Shown here piece by piece: positions 35,576 to 44,466 of a DNA stretch of 64,000 nt. This DNA is from Bacteroidales bacterium (GTDB lineage Bacteria; Bacteroidota; Bacteroidia; Bacteroidales; UBA932). The translations under genes were made by a program, and so were the position numbers. The stretch is from contig JAFZIN010000007.1 of assembly GCA_017554305.1 (NCBI GenBank), forward strand, positions 284,950 through 348,949, in the 5' to 3' direction. The stretch's first letter is position 1; the number at the start of each line of letters is the position of its first letter. Under the pieces are notes generated by a model. That model saw only the letters and a program-made list of their open reading frames with translations, was not told the origin of the DNA and did not search any database.

Positions 35576-37162
35576 ATGCTGAGAAAAATCAGAATCATTC
35601 TAGGCACCATCTTTTTCATTGGAGTGACTCTCCTCTTCCTCGATTTTACAGGAACTATTCACCTATATCTGGGATGGATGGCCAAAGTACAGTTTCTGCC
35701 TGCTGTGCTGGCTGTAAACGTAATTGTATTTGTAGTCCTAATTCTGCTAACTATCTTACTTGGAAGGATTTACTGCTCTGTTATCTGTCCTCTTGGAGTT
35801 ATGCAAGACATCTTTGGATGGCTCGGAAAGAAGAGCCATAGAAACCGCTATCGCTACTCCAAAGCAAAAAACTGGTTAAGGTATGGAGTACTTGGAATCT
35901 TCCTTATTGCTCTTCTTGCAGGAATAACCTCTCTCTCTGCACTTGTTGCACCTTACAGCGCATACGGCAGAATTGCACAGAATCTTTTTGCACCTGTTTA
36001 CGGTTGGGGCAATAATGTTTTAGCATATTTTGCAGAGAGAGCAGACTCTTATGCATTCTACCATAAAGATGTATATATCAAGGCAATAAGCACGTTTATA
36101 ATTGCAGTAGTCACATTCATCATAATAGCAATCCTCGCCTTCAGAAACGGAAGAACATGGTGCAATACAATCTGTCCGGTTGGTACAATCCTAAGTTTCT
36201 TTGCAAGAAAATCTATCTTCCGCCCGGCTATAGATGAGAGCAAATGTGTAAAGTGCACACTATGTGAAAAGAACTGCAAAGCATCCTGCATTAACATAAA
36301 AGAACTGGAAATAGATTACTCCAGATGCGTTGTTTGCGGAGACTGCATCTCCAAATGCAACAAGGGTGCAATCTCCTACACATCAAAACGTTACCCAGTT
36401 CACCACAAACAGCATCCTGCAATAAAAGAAGAAGTCATTACAAGAAGAACCCCTGCAGATGAGCAATCTAAGGATAATAAGGTAAGTAATAGCACTGTGG
36501 ATAATACTTCTGAAAATCAAGATAATAAGGGTGGCATGGAGAGAAGAAGTTTTATAGCAGCAGCCGGTATGTTGGCTGCAACAGCGGCAGCAAAGGCACA
36601 GGATAAGGTTACAGACGGCGGACTGGCAGCTATCGTGGATAAAGAGGAGCTCAAAAGAAATACAGAAATTGTTCCTCCCGGAGCGGTTGGTATAAAGCAC
36701 TTTACACAGCATTGCACCGCCTGCCAGCTTTGCGTTTCAGTCTGCCCTAATAAAGTATTAAGACCATCGTCAGACTTGATGACTCTCATGCAGCCTCGCT
36801 CTTCATACGAGAGAGGTTACTGCCGTCCGGAGTGCACCAAATGCTCAGAGGTTTGCCCTGCCGGAGCAATCAAGAAAATAGACCTTGCACAAAAATCATC
36901 TATACAGATTGGCCATGCCGTTTGGGACGGAAGTCTTTGTCTCCCGATGGTTGACGGAACACATTGCGGCAACTGCGCAAGACACTGTCCTACAGGGGCT
37001 ATTGAGCTTGTAGAGGTTGATCCTACAGATGAAAACAGCCCTCAGTTCCCTGTTGTAAATGAAGATAAATGTATAGGCTGCGGAGCCTGCGAATATGTAT
37101 GTCCTGTCCGCCCAATCAGTGCAATTTATGTAGAGGGACACGAGCAACATAAAATGATTTAG
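35576..37162 (+). CDS. Membrane polyferredoxin (NapH-like) fused to a second ferredoxin region
   Basis: A 528-residue protein. The N-terminal part has about five hydrophobic segments and two CxxxCP motifs in loops (CSVICPLG and CNTICPVG), as in NapH/MauN. Two cytosolic [4Fe-4S] clusters follow (CVKCTLCEKNC, CVVCGDCISKC). After a low-complexity linker comes an internal twin-arginine-like segment, MERRSFIAAAGMLAATAAAK, near residue 320. Further ferredoxin-type clusters follow (CTACQLCVSVC, CTKCSEVC, CGNCARHC, CIGCGACEYVC). It probably moves electrons across the inner membrane to the aldo/keto reductase encoded 2 bp downstream. Confidence 0.8.
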   Translation: MLRKIRIILGTIFFIGVTLLFLDFTGTIHLYLGWMAKVQFLPAVLAVNVIVFVVLILLTILLGRIYCSVICPLGVMQDIFGWLGKKSHRNRYRYSKAKNWLRYGVLGIFLIALLAGITSLSALVAPYSAYGRIAQNLFAPVYGWGNNVLAYFAERADSYAFYHKDVYIKAISTFIIAVVTFIIIAILAFRNGRTWCNTICPVGTILSFFARKSIFRPAIDESKCVKCTLCEKNCKASCINIKELEIDYSRCVVCGDCISKCNKGAISYTSKRYPVHHKQHPAIKEEVITRRTPADEQSKDNKVSNSTVDNTSENQDNKGGMERRSFIAAAGMLAATAAAKAQDKVTDGGLAAIVDKEELKRNTEIVPPGAVGIKHFTQHCTACQLCVSVCPNKVLRPSSDLMTLMQPRSSYERGYCRPECTKCSEVCPAGAIKKIDLAQKSSIQIGHAVWDGSLCLPMVDGTHCGNCARHCPTGAIELVEVDPTDENSPQFPVVNEDKCIGCGACEYVCPVRPISAIYVEGHEQHKMI

Positions 37163-37164
37163 CC

Positions 37165-38583
37165 ATGAAAAAAGAGAACATTAGCAGAAGAAACTTCGTA
37201 AAGAAGATTGGAGCCGCAGCTGCAGTGACATCTGTTGCAACACTTAGTGGCGGAATCATCAGTTGCAAGCGTAATAAGCTCAGTGATGGCACCTTAGCCA
37301 AAGGAGAAATTCCTAAGGATAAGATGACTTACCGTACAAATCCAAAGACAAACGAGAAGGTTTCTCTTCTTGGTTACGGCTGTATGAGAATTCCAAGTGT
37401 AGATAACACTTCTACAAGAGAGTCTGACAGTCCAATAGATCAGGAGCAGTGGAACCGCCTGATAGACTATGCTTTAGAGCACGGCGTAAATTATATAGAC
37501 ACATCCCCGGCTTACTGTAAGGGACAGAGTGAAACCGTTACCGGAATAGCTCTTTCACGCCATAAGAGAGAGGAATTCTTCATTGCTACAAAACTCTCCA
37601 ACTTTGCTCCATCTACCTGGAGCAGAGAGGAATCTATGAAGATTTACCGTAACTCTTTTAAGGCTCTTCAGGTAGATTACATAGACTACTATCTACTCCA
37701 CGGTGTAGGAATGGGAGATGACGGAATGGATACATTTAACAAGCGTTACATAGATAACGGAATGTTAGACTTCCTTCTAAAAGAGAGAGAAGCCGGCAAA
37801 ATCCGCAACCTTGGATTCTCATACCACGGAGATATTAAAGTCTTTGATTATCTGCTTGCTAATCACAATAAGTATCATTGGGACTTTGTTCAGATTCAGA
37901 TGAACTACGTAGATTGGAAGCACGCAAAAGAGGTCAATACCCGTAACACCAATGCAGAGTATCTCTATTCAGAACTGGAAAAGAGAAATATACCGGTTGT
38001 AATTATGGAGCCTCTTCTTGGAGGAAGACTTTCCAACGTTCCAAACTATATTGCTCAGACTCTTAAACAGAGAGAGCCGGAGAAAAGCGTAGCCTCCTGG
38101 GCTTTCCGCTGGGTAGGATCTTTCCCTAAGATTCTTACCGTTCTAAGCGGTATGACCTATATGGAACACCTCCAGGACAACTTACGTTCATTCTGCCCAC
38201 TTACGCCTGTAACAGAGGATGATATGGAATTCCTGGAGCAGACCGCTCAGCAGATGCTCAAGTATCCTACAATTCCATGCAATGACTGCAAGTACTGTAT
38301 GCCTTGCCCTTACGGATTAAATATTCCGGCAATTCTGCTTCACTACAACAAGTGCATAAACGAGGGCAATATGCCGTCTTCAAAACAGGATCCCGCTTAC
38401 CGCAAAGCACGCAAGGCCTTCCTTGTAGGATATGACCGTTCAGTTCCAACACTCAGGCAGGCAGACCATTGTATTGGGTGTAACCACTGCGTTCCTCACT
38501 GCCCGCAGAACATCAACATTCCGGCAGAACTTAGAAAAATAGACCTATACGCTGAAGCTCTCCGCCAGGGAAAAGAGTTGTAA
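37165..38583 (+). CDS. Tat-exported aldo/keto reductase with C-terminal [4Fe-4S] clusters
   Basis: A 472-residue protein with a twin-arginine leader, MKKENISRRNFVKKIGAAAA. The AKR barrel starts near VSLLGYGCMRIP, with YIDTSPAYCKGQSE (catalytic Asp/Tyr) and YYLLHGVG. At the C terminus two cysteine clusters (CNDCKYCMPCPYG and CIGCNHCVPHCPQ) would bind [4Fe-4S] centres. This AKR-plus-ferredoxin form is frequent in anaerobic Bacteroidota. It begins 2 bp after the polyferredoxin gene, its likely electron donor. The substrate is unknown. Confidence 0.9.
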   Translation: MKKENISRRNFVKKIGAAAAVTSVATLSGGIISCKRNKLSDGTLAKGEIPKDKMTYRTNPKTNEKVSLLGYGCMRIPSVDNTSTRESDSPIDQEQWNRLIDYALEHGVNYIDTSPAYCKGQSETVTGIALSRHKREEFFIATKLSNFAPSTWSREESMKIYRNSFKALQVDYIDYYLLHGVGMGDDGMDTFNKRYIDNGMLDFLLKEREAGKIRNLGFSYHGDIKVFDYLLANHNKYHWDFVQIQMNYVDWKHAKEVNTRNTNAEYLYSELEKRNIPVVIMEPLLGGRLSNVPNYIAQTLKQREPEKSVASWAFRWVGSFPKILTVLSGMTYMEHLQDNLRSFCPLTPVTEDDMEFLEQTAQQMLKYPTIPCNDCKYCMPCPYGLNIPAILLHYNKCINEGNMPSSKQDPAYRKARKAFLVGYDRSVPTLRQADHCIGCNHCVPHCPQNINIPAELRKIDLYAEALRQGKEL

Positions 38584-38592
38584 ACCAAACAC

Positions 38593-40557
38593 TCACAGCA
38601 ACAGCCTTAATGCACCCTTGAGGTTCAGCTTCTCCCCACGCTGCTGAACCTTAAAGTGCAGGCTCAGCCATCTGGAAAACTTAGCACTCACCATAGCAAA
38701 CCAGTCCAGCCCCCTGCCGTACAGCAAGTGTGAAGAGAAGGTCATAGGCAGCTCACTCTCAGGGAAGTAAATCCTCCCATCCCATTTCTTAACATCATAA
38801 CTCACAGCCCCCGCAACCGCTGCCACCCTGCTCTTTAAAAACAGAGAACGCAGATAAGCCATCACACCGTAACAGTTGTAGTTGTTCCACTCCCCTCTCA
38901 CACCCATTGTCAGATGAGAACCCAGAGATTTCTTACCCGCAACTCTCAGTGAATACAGCGCCACACTCTCCGCCTGCTCTTTATAAGTGATATTGCACCG
39001 CGTGTAAAACCTGAAATACAACTCATTACGAGCAGGTGCAGTAAAGCCCGCATCATCAATTGAGAGTTTTACATACCCCTTGTACATTGCAGAAGGAAAG
39101 TTCAAATGGTATCTCTCTTTAGGGTATTGCATATACTGAAAAGAGGCGGAGAGTTTCAGTTTCCTGTAGAGCGGCCCCGCTGTAACTGCCGCAAATCCCC
39201 GTTGGTTAGCTGGATGAGAAAGTGAAGAGTATGCACCGGACATTGAAGATATGAAACTGTTTGCGTAAATGAGGGAAAGAAGGTGCATACTCCACTTTCC
39301 GTATTCCGTAGAACATCCTAATAGAAAGGCTGTTGCATTTGTTGTATAATTCCAGGCCCCCTCTCCAAAAAGTCTTGTTACCCCAATTCCCGTCCTGGCA
39401 TCAACGGAAAGAACAGGCGGAGCATTCTCTTTTTGGAAGTGATTCAAACCAATCTTAAAGAGAGAACCGTTATATGAAAGGCGGTTTAGCAGAATCTTTT
39501 TTTCAACCGCATATCCGCCTGAATATGAAACCTTTCCCAAAGAGACGGATAGCGCCCCGCCCCTTAAAGTCTTTGTAGTATCGGATGAGTTGTAAACAGA
39601 AATTGCCTCCCCTCTCTTTGAAAACCCGTAGTTCTCATCCACCCCCGAGTATGTAAACCCGTTCCAAACGGAGAGCCCCTGCCCAAACTTTGCCGCAAAG
39701 TCTCCAACCACCATCCGGTCTATTGTAACCCTCCCCAGAGTAATATCTTTAACAGAGATTCCTCCGCTTAAAAAACTGTTTGTCTTTACTTTCCTCCCGA
39801 TAGTCTTATTACCTGACCCTGAGAGCGTTGCAGAGCCGCTCCACAACGCCGTCACTTCCACTTTCTCTCCATACACCGCCTTCATTCTTGTAAGGTATGT
39901 TTCTTTGCTCAACCCAAAACTACTTGCTGTTGAATTGCTGTTGAGTGCTTCTTCATAGACTTTTGTCTGTTGGCTCTGTTTCTTTGTAACGCTTTGCTGT
40001 TCAAGCGTGCCCGTGTAACGTACATAGATGTCTGATGAGAAGTCATAACGGAAACCTCGGCTCACCCTCTTTCTCTCCCCAAGTATAATATATGGTGAAA
40101 TCCGCTTTACAAGATCCTCGTTAAAGCCGTACAGCAGAGAGAGTTCCGCAAAGGAAAGCACCGCTCCCGTGCGTGCTGTGTATTTGAGAAGAGACTCTAT
40201 CTGGAATTCCGTAAGCAGTCCGCTGCGCTCAAGTTCCTTACGTGAGGCGGAGTTTATGTTCAACGGATGTCTCTTATAATGAGCAAGATGCACCGCCACC
40301 TCCTCCATTGCACCCTCAACGTTCTCCTCCCCGCTCTCCAATATCTCATCCATAACATCCACACCCTCAACCACTTCATCAATAGTATCCCTAACCGCAT
40401 ACTCTGAACAAAAATTGCCATTCTGCGTAAAACCCTTAACACCAAAGCCATACAGATCACAAGGTAGAAAGAGCATCAGTCCAAAGACCATAACACACAC
40501 CTGTAACATCCTAATCGGATGCCAGTTATCTGCATTTAAAGAATCATACCTCTTCAT
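38593..40557 (-). CDS. Helix-hairpin-helix protein with outer-membrane barrel-like C terminus
   Basis: A 654-residue exported protein. An N-terminal hydrophobic signal (LQVCVMVFGLMLFLPCDLYG) is followed by an acidic stretch. A ComEA-like HHH pair lies at about residues 98-155 (HPLNINSASRKELERSGLLT, then SFAELSLLYGFNEDLVKRIS). The rest (about 170-654) is made of alternating amphipathic strands ending GALRLLL. HHH motifs usually bind DNA, so a surface DNA-binding or uptake role is possible but unproven. The family is common and uncharacterised in Bacteroidota. Confidence 0.75.
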   Translation of the reverse strand: MKRYDSLNADNWHPIRMLQVCVMVFGLMLFLPCDLYGFGVKGFTQNGNFCSEYAVRDTIDEVVEGVDVMDEILESGEENVEGAMEEVAVHLAHYKRHPLNINSASRKELERSGLLTEFQIESLLKYTARTGAVLSFAELSLLYGFNEDLVKRISPYIILGERKRVSRGFRYDFSSDIYVRYTGTLEQQSVTKKQSQQTKVYEEALNSNSTASSFGLSKETYLTRMKAVYGEKVEVTALWSGSATLSGSGNKTIGRKVKTNSFLSGGISVKDITLGRVTIDRMVVGDFAAKFGQGLSVWNGFTYSGVDENYGFSKRGEAISVYNSSDTTKTLRGGALSVSLGKVSYSGGYAVEKKILLNRLSYNGSLFKIGLNHFQKENAPPVLSVDARTGIGVTRLFGEGAWNYTTNATAFLLGCSTEYGKWSMHLLSLIYANSFISSMSGAYSSLSHPANQRGFAAVTAGPLYRKLKLSASFQYMQYPKERYHLNFPSAMYKGYVKLSIDDAGFTAPARNELYFRFYTRCNITYKEQAESVALYSLRVAGKKSLGSHLTMGVRGEWNNYNCYGVMAYLRSLFLKSRVAAVAGAVSYDVKKWDGRIYFPESELPMTFSSHLLYGRGLDWFAMVSAKFSRWLSLHFKVQQRGEKLNLKGALRLLL

Positions 40558-40617
40558 ATCTACAACACATTTTTAACTGAAACAAAAATAGCATCCCAAT
40601 CAAAAAATAGGATGCAT

Positions 40618-40678
40618 TAGAGTAAAAACTTTTGCTCTCAACAAAAAGTTTTTACCCAACGGTACAATTTTACTCTAT
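40618..40678 (-). terminator. Terminator downstream of purE with a competing outer stem
   Basis: The inner stem is GTAAAAACTTTT (40622-40633) / AAAAGTTTTTAC (40644-40655). The outer arms TAGAGTAAAA (40618-40627) and TTTTACTCTA (40669-40678) can also pair and share bases with the inner left arm, so the two folds compete. Confidence 0.6.
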
Positions 40679-40684
40679 TGCAGC

Positions 40685-41197
40685 TTAGTTGGTTTTGAAT
40701 TTGAACTTTACCTCTGCCAATTCTTTGTTGGCCTTTGCAATCTTCTCTGCAAGTTCTCCCTTGAATTCGGCAAACTTTGCCTTAAGGGTTTCATCTGAGA
40801 GGGCAAGCATCTGAACTGCATAAATGGCGGCGTTCTTTGCTCCGTCTATGGCCATTGTTGCAACCGGAATTCCGGAAGGCATTTGAAGAATTGAGAGAAT
40901 GGAATCCCAACCGTCCATTGAGTTTGAAGATTTGATTGGAACTCCTATTACCGGCAGCGTTGTAGATGCCGCAATTACTCCCGGCAGATGAGCAGCTCCG
41001 CCCGCTCCGGCAATTATCACCTTAACTCCTCTCTCAGCAGCTCCCTTTGCAAACTCAGCCACAGCCTCAGGCGTACGGTGAGCCGAGAGTGCGTTAATCT
41101 CAAAAGGAACCTCCATTTCATCCAGGAATTTTGCAGCCGCCTCCATTACTTTGAGGTCTGAGGTGCTGCCCATTATGATACTTACAACCGGTTTCAT
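40685..41197 (-). CDS. purE: N5-carboxyaminoimidazole ribonucleotide mutase
   Basis: A 170-residue class I PurE. The nucleotide-binding [23 protein letters not shown] (catalytic His), [14 protein letters not shown] and [20 protein letters not shown] motifs are all present. It moves the carboxylate of N5-CAIR to give CAIR for purC. It is transcribed divergently from hpt, another purine gene, from a face-to-face pair of -7 boxes. Confidence 0.95.
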   Translation of the reverse strand: MKPVVSIIMGSTSDLKVMEAAAKFLDEMEVPFEINALSAHRTPEAVAEFAKGAAERGVKVIIAGAGGAAHLPGVIAASTTLPVIGVPIKSSNSMDGWDSILSILQMPSGIPVATMAIDGAKNAAIYAVQMLALSDETLKAKFAEFKGELAEKIAKANKELAEVKFKFKTN

Positions 41198-41222
41198 AGT
41201 GCGGTAATTTTTAAAACTTCGG

Positions 41223-41230
41223 CAAATTTA
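41223..41230 (-). promoter_or_regulatory. Candidate -7 box of purE
   Basis: TAAATTTG on the minus strand, 25 nt upstream of the purE ATG and 2 bp from the facing hpt box. Confidence 0.6.
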
Positions 41231-41232
41231 TC

Positions 41233-41240
41233 TAAATTTG
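41233..41240 (+). promoter_or_regulatory. Candidate -7 box of hpt
   Basis: TAAATTTG on the plus strand, 22 nt upstream of the hpt ATG. With the purE box it forms the palindrome CAAATTTATCTAAATTTG. Confidence 0.6.
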
Positions 41241-41262
41241 GGTTCTATAACAAAAACTGACT

Positions 41263-41838
41263 ATGAAAAGAATCCAACTCCATGACAAAATCTTTAGGCT
41301 CTATATGCCTCACGATGATATCCAGGCAGCCGTAAAGAATGTAGCAGACAAGATTAACAATGACCTCAAAGACGCTGATACTCCGCTCTTTATAGGTGTA
41401 TTAACGGGTTCTTTCATGTTCCTCTCAGATTTGATGAAGAACATTGAAATCCCTTGCGAGATATGTTTCATCCGCCTTGCCTCATACGAGGGAACCTCAT
41501 CTACGGGCAAGGTAAAACAGTTGCTGGGCCTCACTCAGAATGTTAAAAACAGAACCGTAGTGGTTGTGGAGGACATTGTAGACACAGGCGGAACTATTAC
41601 GGAGTTGGACAGCATCCTCAAAGATGCAGGAGCAAAGGATATCAAGTACTGCACTCTGCTCTTTAAGCCGGATAACTACAAGGGACACATAGATGTTCAT
41701 TACCCTGCACTCCAGATTCCAAGAGATTTCATAGTTGGTTATGGTCTGGATTACGACCAGCTTGGCAGGCAGTACAAGGACATCTACGTGCTTGATGAAG
41801 ATGAAACAGAGAGACGCAAGTCTATCAATGTGAGGTAA
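41263..41838 (+). CDS. hpt: Hypoxanthine phosphoribosyltransferase
   Basis: A 191-residue type I phosphoribosyltransferase with the PRPP-binding loop VVVVEDIVDTGGTI, the flexible-loop region CFIRLASYEGTSSTG and DFIVGYGLDYDQLGRQYKDI near the C terminus. It salvages hypoxanthine (and possibly guanine) to the nucleotide. The stop codon lies at the first base pairs of the downstream REP array. Confidence 0.93.
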   Translation: MKRIQLHDKIFRLYMPHDDIQAAVKNVADKINNDLKDADTPLFIGVLTGSFMFLSDLMKNIEIPCEICFIRLASYEGTSSTGKVKQLLGLTQNVKNRTVVVVEDIVDTGGTITELDSILKDAGAKDIKYCTLLFKPDNYKGHIDVHYPALQIPRDFIVGYGLDYDQLGRQYKDIYVLDEDETERRKSINVR

Positions 41839-42038
41839 AAGCGTGCCAGGTGTCCGGAAATCAGGGACACCGGGAACGAAAAGTGGGCAAAAGTGTGCCC
41901 AACGTCCGGAAAAACGGGACGATAGGAACAAAAAGTGGGCAAAAGTGTGCCCAACGTCCGGAAAAACGGGACGATAGGAACAAAAAGTGGGCAAAAGTGC
42001 ACCCAACGTCCGGAAAAACGGGACGATGGGAACAAAGG
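41837..42038 (+). repeat. REP-like hairpin array, four units, 52-bp period (hpt-adk)
   Basis: Units start at 41837, 41889, 41941 and 41993. Units 2-4 carry cccaacgtccgg, an A-rich loop and gggacgat.gg. Unit 1 has changed to ccaggtgtccgg...gggacaccggg, where both arms changed together and the stem is kept. The spacers (gaacaaaaagtgggc) also match those of the RAYT-linked array. Open frames across it are artefacts. Confidence 0.88.
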
Positions 42039-42090
42039 GACACGGAAAAGGAAAGTGAAATCGTTAATAAATTTTTAGATAGATAGAGAA

Positions 42091-42660
42091 ATGAAGTATT
42101 ACATTTTGTTTGGCCCTCCGGGTGCGGGAAAGGGAACACAGGCTAAGTTTATTGTAGAGAAATTCAACCTTATGCATATCTCCACGGGAGATCTTCTGCG
42201 TAAGGAGATGAAGGAGGGTACTCCTCTGGGCCTCAAGGCAAAAGAGCTTATTGAGAACGGCAATCTTGTTCCGGATGAGGTTGTAGTTGGAATGATTAAG
42301 AGCACCTTTGAAAACAATAAGAATGTGGAGGGATTTCTGTTGGACGGTTTTCCAAGAACTACCGCTCAGGCAGAGATGCTGGATAAGATGCTCAAGGAGC
42401 AGAATGACGGAGTAGATAAGGTTATCTCCTTGGCTATTAAGGATTCCACAATCTTTGAAAGAATTGCAAAGAGAGCGGAGATTGAGGGCAGAAAAGATGA
42501 TGCAGACCCTGCAACAATCCAGAACAGAATTGACACCTACCATCAGAAAACAGAACCGCTGATTGATTTCTACAAGAAGCAGGACAAATATTTTGAGATT
42601 CCGGGTGAGCAGACCATTGAGGAAGTATTTGACTGCATCTGCAAGACTCTCAGCAAGTAA
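42091..42660 (+). CDS. adk: Adenylate kinase
   Basis: A 189-residue short-type adenylate kinase. It has the P-loop GPPGAGKGTQAKF (residues 8-20), NMP-binding STGDLLRKEM, DGFPRTTAQAEML and a short LID (KRAEIEGRKDDADP) without the zinc cysteines. It interconverts ATP, ADP and AMP. It lies 52 bp after the REP array and may be transcribed from hpt through it; no clear -7 box was seen directly upstream. Confidence 0.94.
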   Translation: MKYYILFGPPGAGKGTQAKFIVEKFNLMHISTGDLLRKEMKEGTPLGLKAKELIENGNLVPDEVVVGMIKSTFENNKNVEGFLLDGFPRTTAQAEMLDKMLKEQNDGVDKVISLAIKDSTIFERIAKRAEIEGRKDDADPATIQNRIDTYHQKTEPLIDFYKKQDKYFEIPGEQTIEEVFDCICKTLSK

Positions 42661-42801
42661 CAGCCGCAGGATGCGAAACGCTCAATGCATAATACGCAAA
42701 GCGTAACGCGGAATGCAAATGCGTAAAGCGTAACGCGGAAGGCACAACAAAAAAGCAAATGCGTAAAGCAAAAGCAGAAAGCAAACATTAAAAGATATCG
42801 T
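42661..42801 (+). repeat. Short direct repeats between adk and obgE
   Basis: AAAGCGTAACGCGGAA occurs at 42698 and 42725, and GCAAATGCGTAAAGC at 42715 and 42755. GCG-taa-CGC is itself a tiny hairpin. No gene. Confidence 0.5.
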
Positions 42802-43800
42802 ATGCCGAACACTGACTTTGTAGATTACGTCAAACTTCACCTTACCTCCGGCGCCGGCGGTAACGGCTCTATGCACCTCCACAGGGAGAAGTACATAGAC
42901 AAGGGTGGGCCCGATGGAGGAGACGGAGGCAAAGGCGGCAGCATCATCATGCAGGGAGACAGCCAGATGTGGACCCTCATCTCCCTCAAGTACCGCAAAC
43001 ACATTGATGCTGAGAACGGTGGCAACGGCAGCGGAAACCTCTGCACCGGAGCGGATGCCAAGGATATCATACTAAAAGTTCCGCTGGGAACGGTTGCAAA
43101 GGATGCTGAAACCGGAGAAATAATTGGTGAGGTTACGGAGCACGGACAGAAATGCACGCTCCTTAAAGGAGGAAGAGGCGGCAAAGGCAACGCCTTCTTT
43201 AAAAGTGCCACCCGTCAGACTCCAAAGTTTGCCCAGGAGGGAGAACCGGGCCAGGAGGGTTGGTTTATTCTGGAGCTGAAAGTCCTTGCAGATGTGGGAC
43301 TTGTAGGCTTCCCAAATGCCGGCAAATCCACCCTGCTCTCAACTGTTTCCGCAGCCCATCCAAAGATTGCAGATTACGCCTTCACAACTCTGGAGCCGAG
43401 CATAGGCATTGTCCGTTACTATGATGATATGTCATTTGTGATGGCAGACATCCCAGGCATCATTGAGGGAGCGCATGAAGGCAAGGGATTGGGATATAGG
43501 TTTTTACGCCACATTGAAAGAAATTCAATTCTGCTGTTTTTAGTATCGGCAGAGAATCTGGATATTGCAAAAGAGTACAAGATTCTGCTTAACGAATTAA
43601 AGCAGTACAACCCGGAGTTGCTTGATAAGCAGCGCATTCTGGCTATCACAAAGTGTGACCTGCTGGGAGGGGACAAAGAGATGATTACCGCTCTTAAGAG
43701 AAAAGTTCCAAAGAAGGTTCCATACGTTTTCATCTCATCCGTTACGGGAGAGGGAATCAAAGAACTAAAGGACCTTATTTGGGAAGCCCTGCATAAATAG
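42802..43800 (+). CDS. obgE: GTPase ObgE/CgtA
   Basis: A 332-residue GTPase. The N-terminal glycine-rich Obg fold ([20 protein letters not shown], then [12 protein letters not shown]) is followed by the G domain with [11 protein letters not shown] (G1), [16 protein letters not shown] (G3) and TKCD (G4). It binds the 50S subunit and acts in ribosome assembly and stress control. It lacks the C-terminal extension found in some Obg proteins. Confidence 0.95.
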   Translation: MPNTDFVDYVKLHLTSGAGGNGSMHLHREKYIDKGGPDGGDGGKGGSIIMQGDSQMWTLISLKYRKHIDAENGGNGSGNLCTGADAKDIILKVPLGTVAKDAETGEIIGEVTEHGQKCTLLKGGRGGKGNAFFKSATRQTPKFAQEGEPGQEGWFILELKVLADVGLVGFPNAGKSTLLSTVSAAHPKIADYAFTTLEPSIGIVRYYDDMSFVMADIPGIIEGAHEGKGLGYRFLRHIERNSILLFLVSAENLDIAKEYKILLNELKQYNPELLDKQRILAITKCDLLGGDKEMITALKRKVPKKVPYVFISSVTGEGIKELKDLIWEALHK

Positions 43801-43834
43801 CAAAAGGCAACAAGGCAATCAAAAACCAACAGCA

Positions 43835-44455
43835 ATGCTGCAGCAATTGGAACATATAGACAGAGTAGCCTCCCTATCCATAAACGGCTGGCACAGCGAG
43901 TTTTGGGACAAGGTGATGATTTTCATCTCCAAAGATTTCAGCCTCACCCCGCTGTTTGTAATCCTGCTCGTTTACATTCTCTTCCGCAACAGAGTTACCA
44001 TTGGAAGAAAAGAGTTTTTCAACTCCTGGAAGATTTCTCTTGTTGCTATAATTGCCTGTGTTCTAACCTTTCTCATTACGGAGAAGTTTGGTCATGATGT
44101 TATAAAGCCATTCTTTCACCGCCTCAGGCCCGGCTATGATCCTTATATCTGGGATCTTGTGCGGCTTCCGGCCGGCAAGGGAGGGCTCTACAGCTTTGTA
44201 AGCCTGCACGCTGCAAACTGGGCGGGTTTTGCAACTATCTCTACCCTGCTCATTAGAAAGAAGTTCTACAAGTGGTTCATCTGGATTGTGGCGCTTGCAG
44301 TCTGCTACAGCAGAGTCTATCTGGGCAGACATTTTTTGGGAGATATAATCTGCGGAATCATATTCGGCATCATAGCAGGATATCTTGTTTACGGCATTGC
44401 AAAGAGTATCATCTACTCTATGGGCAGACATCACAGTATTAAAGAGATTCGTTAG
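43835..44455 (+). CDS. PAP2-family membrane phosphatase
   Basis: A 206-residue membrane protein with about five hydrophobic segments and the acid-phosphatase triad: KPFFHRLRPG (C1), SLHAANW (C2; an altered SGH-type motif with Leu) and SRVYLGRHFLGD (C3). It probably dephosphorylates undecaprenyl pyrophosphate or phosphatidic/phosphatidylglycerol phosphates. It lies 34 bp after obgE and 11 bp before lplA. Confidence 0.87.
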   Translation: MLQQLEHIDRVASLSINGWHSEFWDKVMIFISKDFSLTPLFVILLVYILFRNRVTIGRKEFFNSWKISLVAIIACVLTFLITEKFGHDVIKPFFHRLRPGYDPYIWDLVRLPAGKGGLYSFVSLHAANWAGFATISTLLIRKKFYKWFIWIVALAVCYSRVYLGRHFLGDIICGIIFGIIAGYLVYGIAKSIIYSMGRHHSIKEIR

Positions 44456-44466
44456 CGCCATTTATT

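Noticed and set aside
41497-42139. Overlapping minus-strand frames of 80-170 codons through the hpt-adk REP array
   Set aside because: They are repeats of the same peptide (VFPDVGHTFAHF) and overlap hpt and adk antisense.
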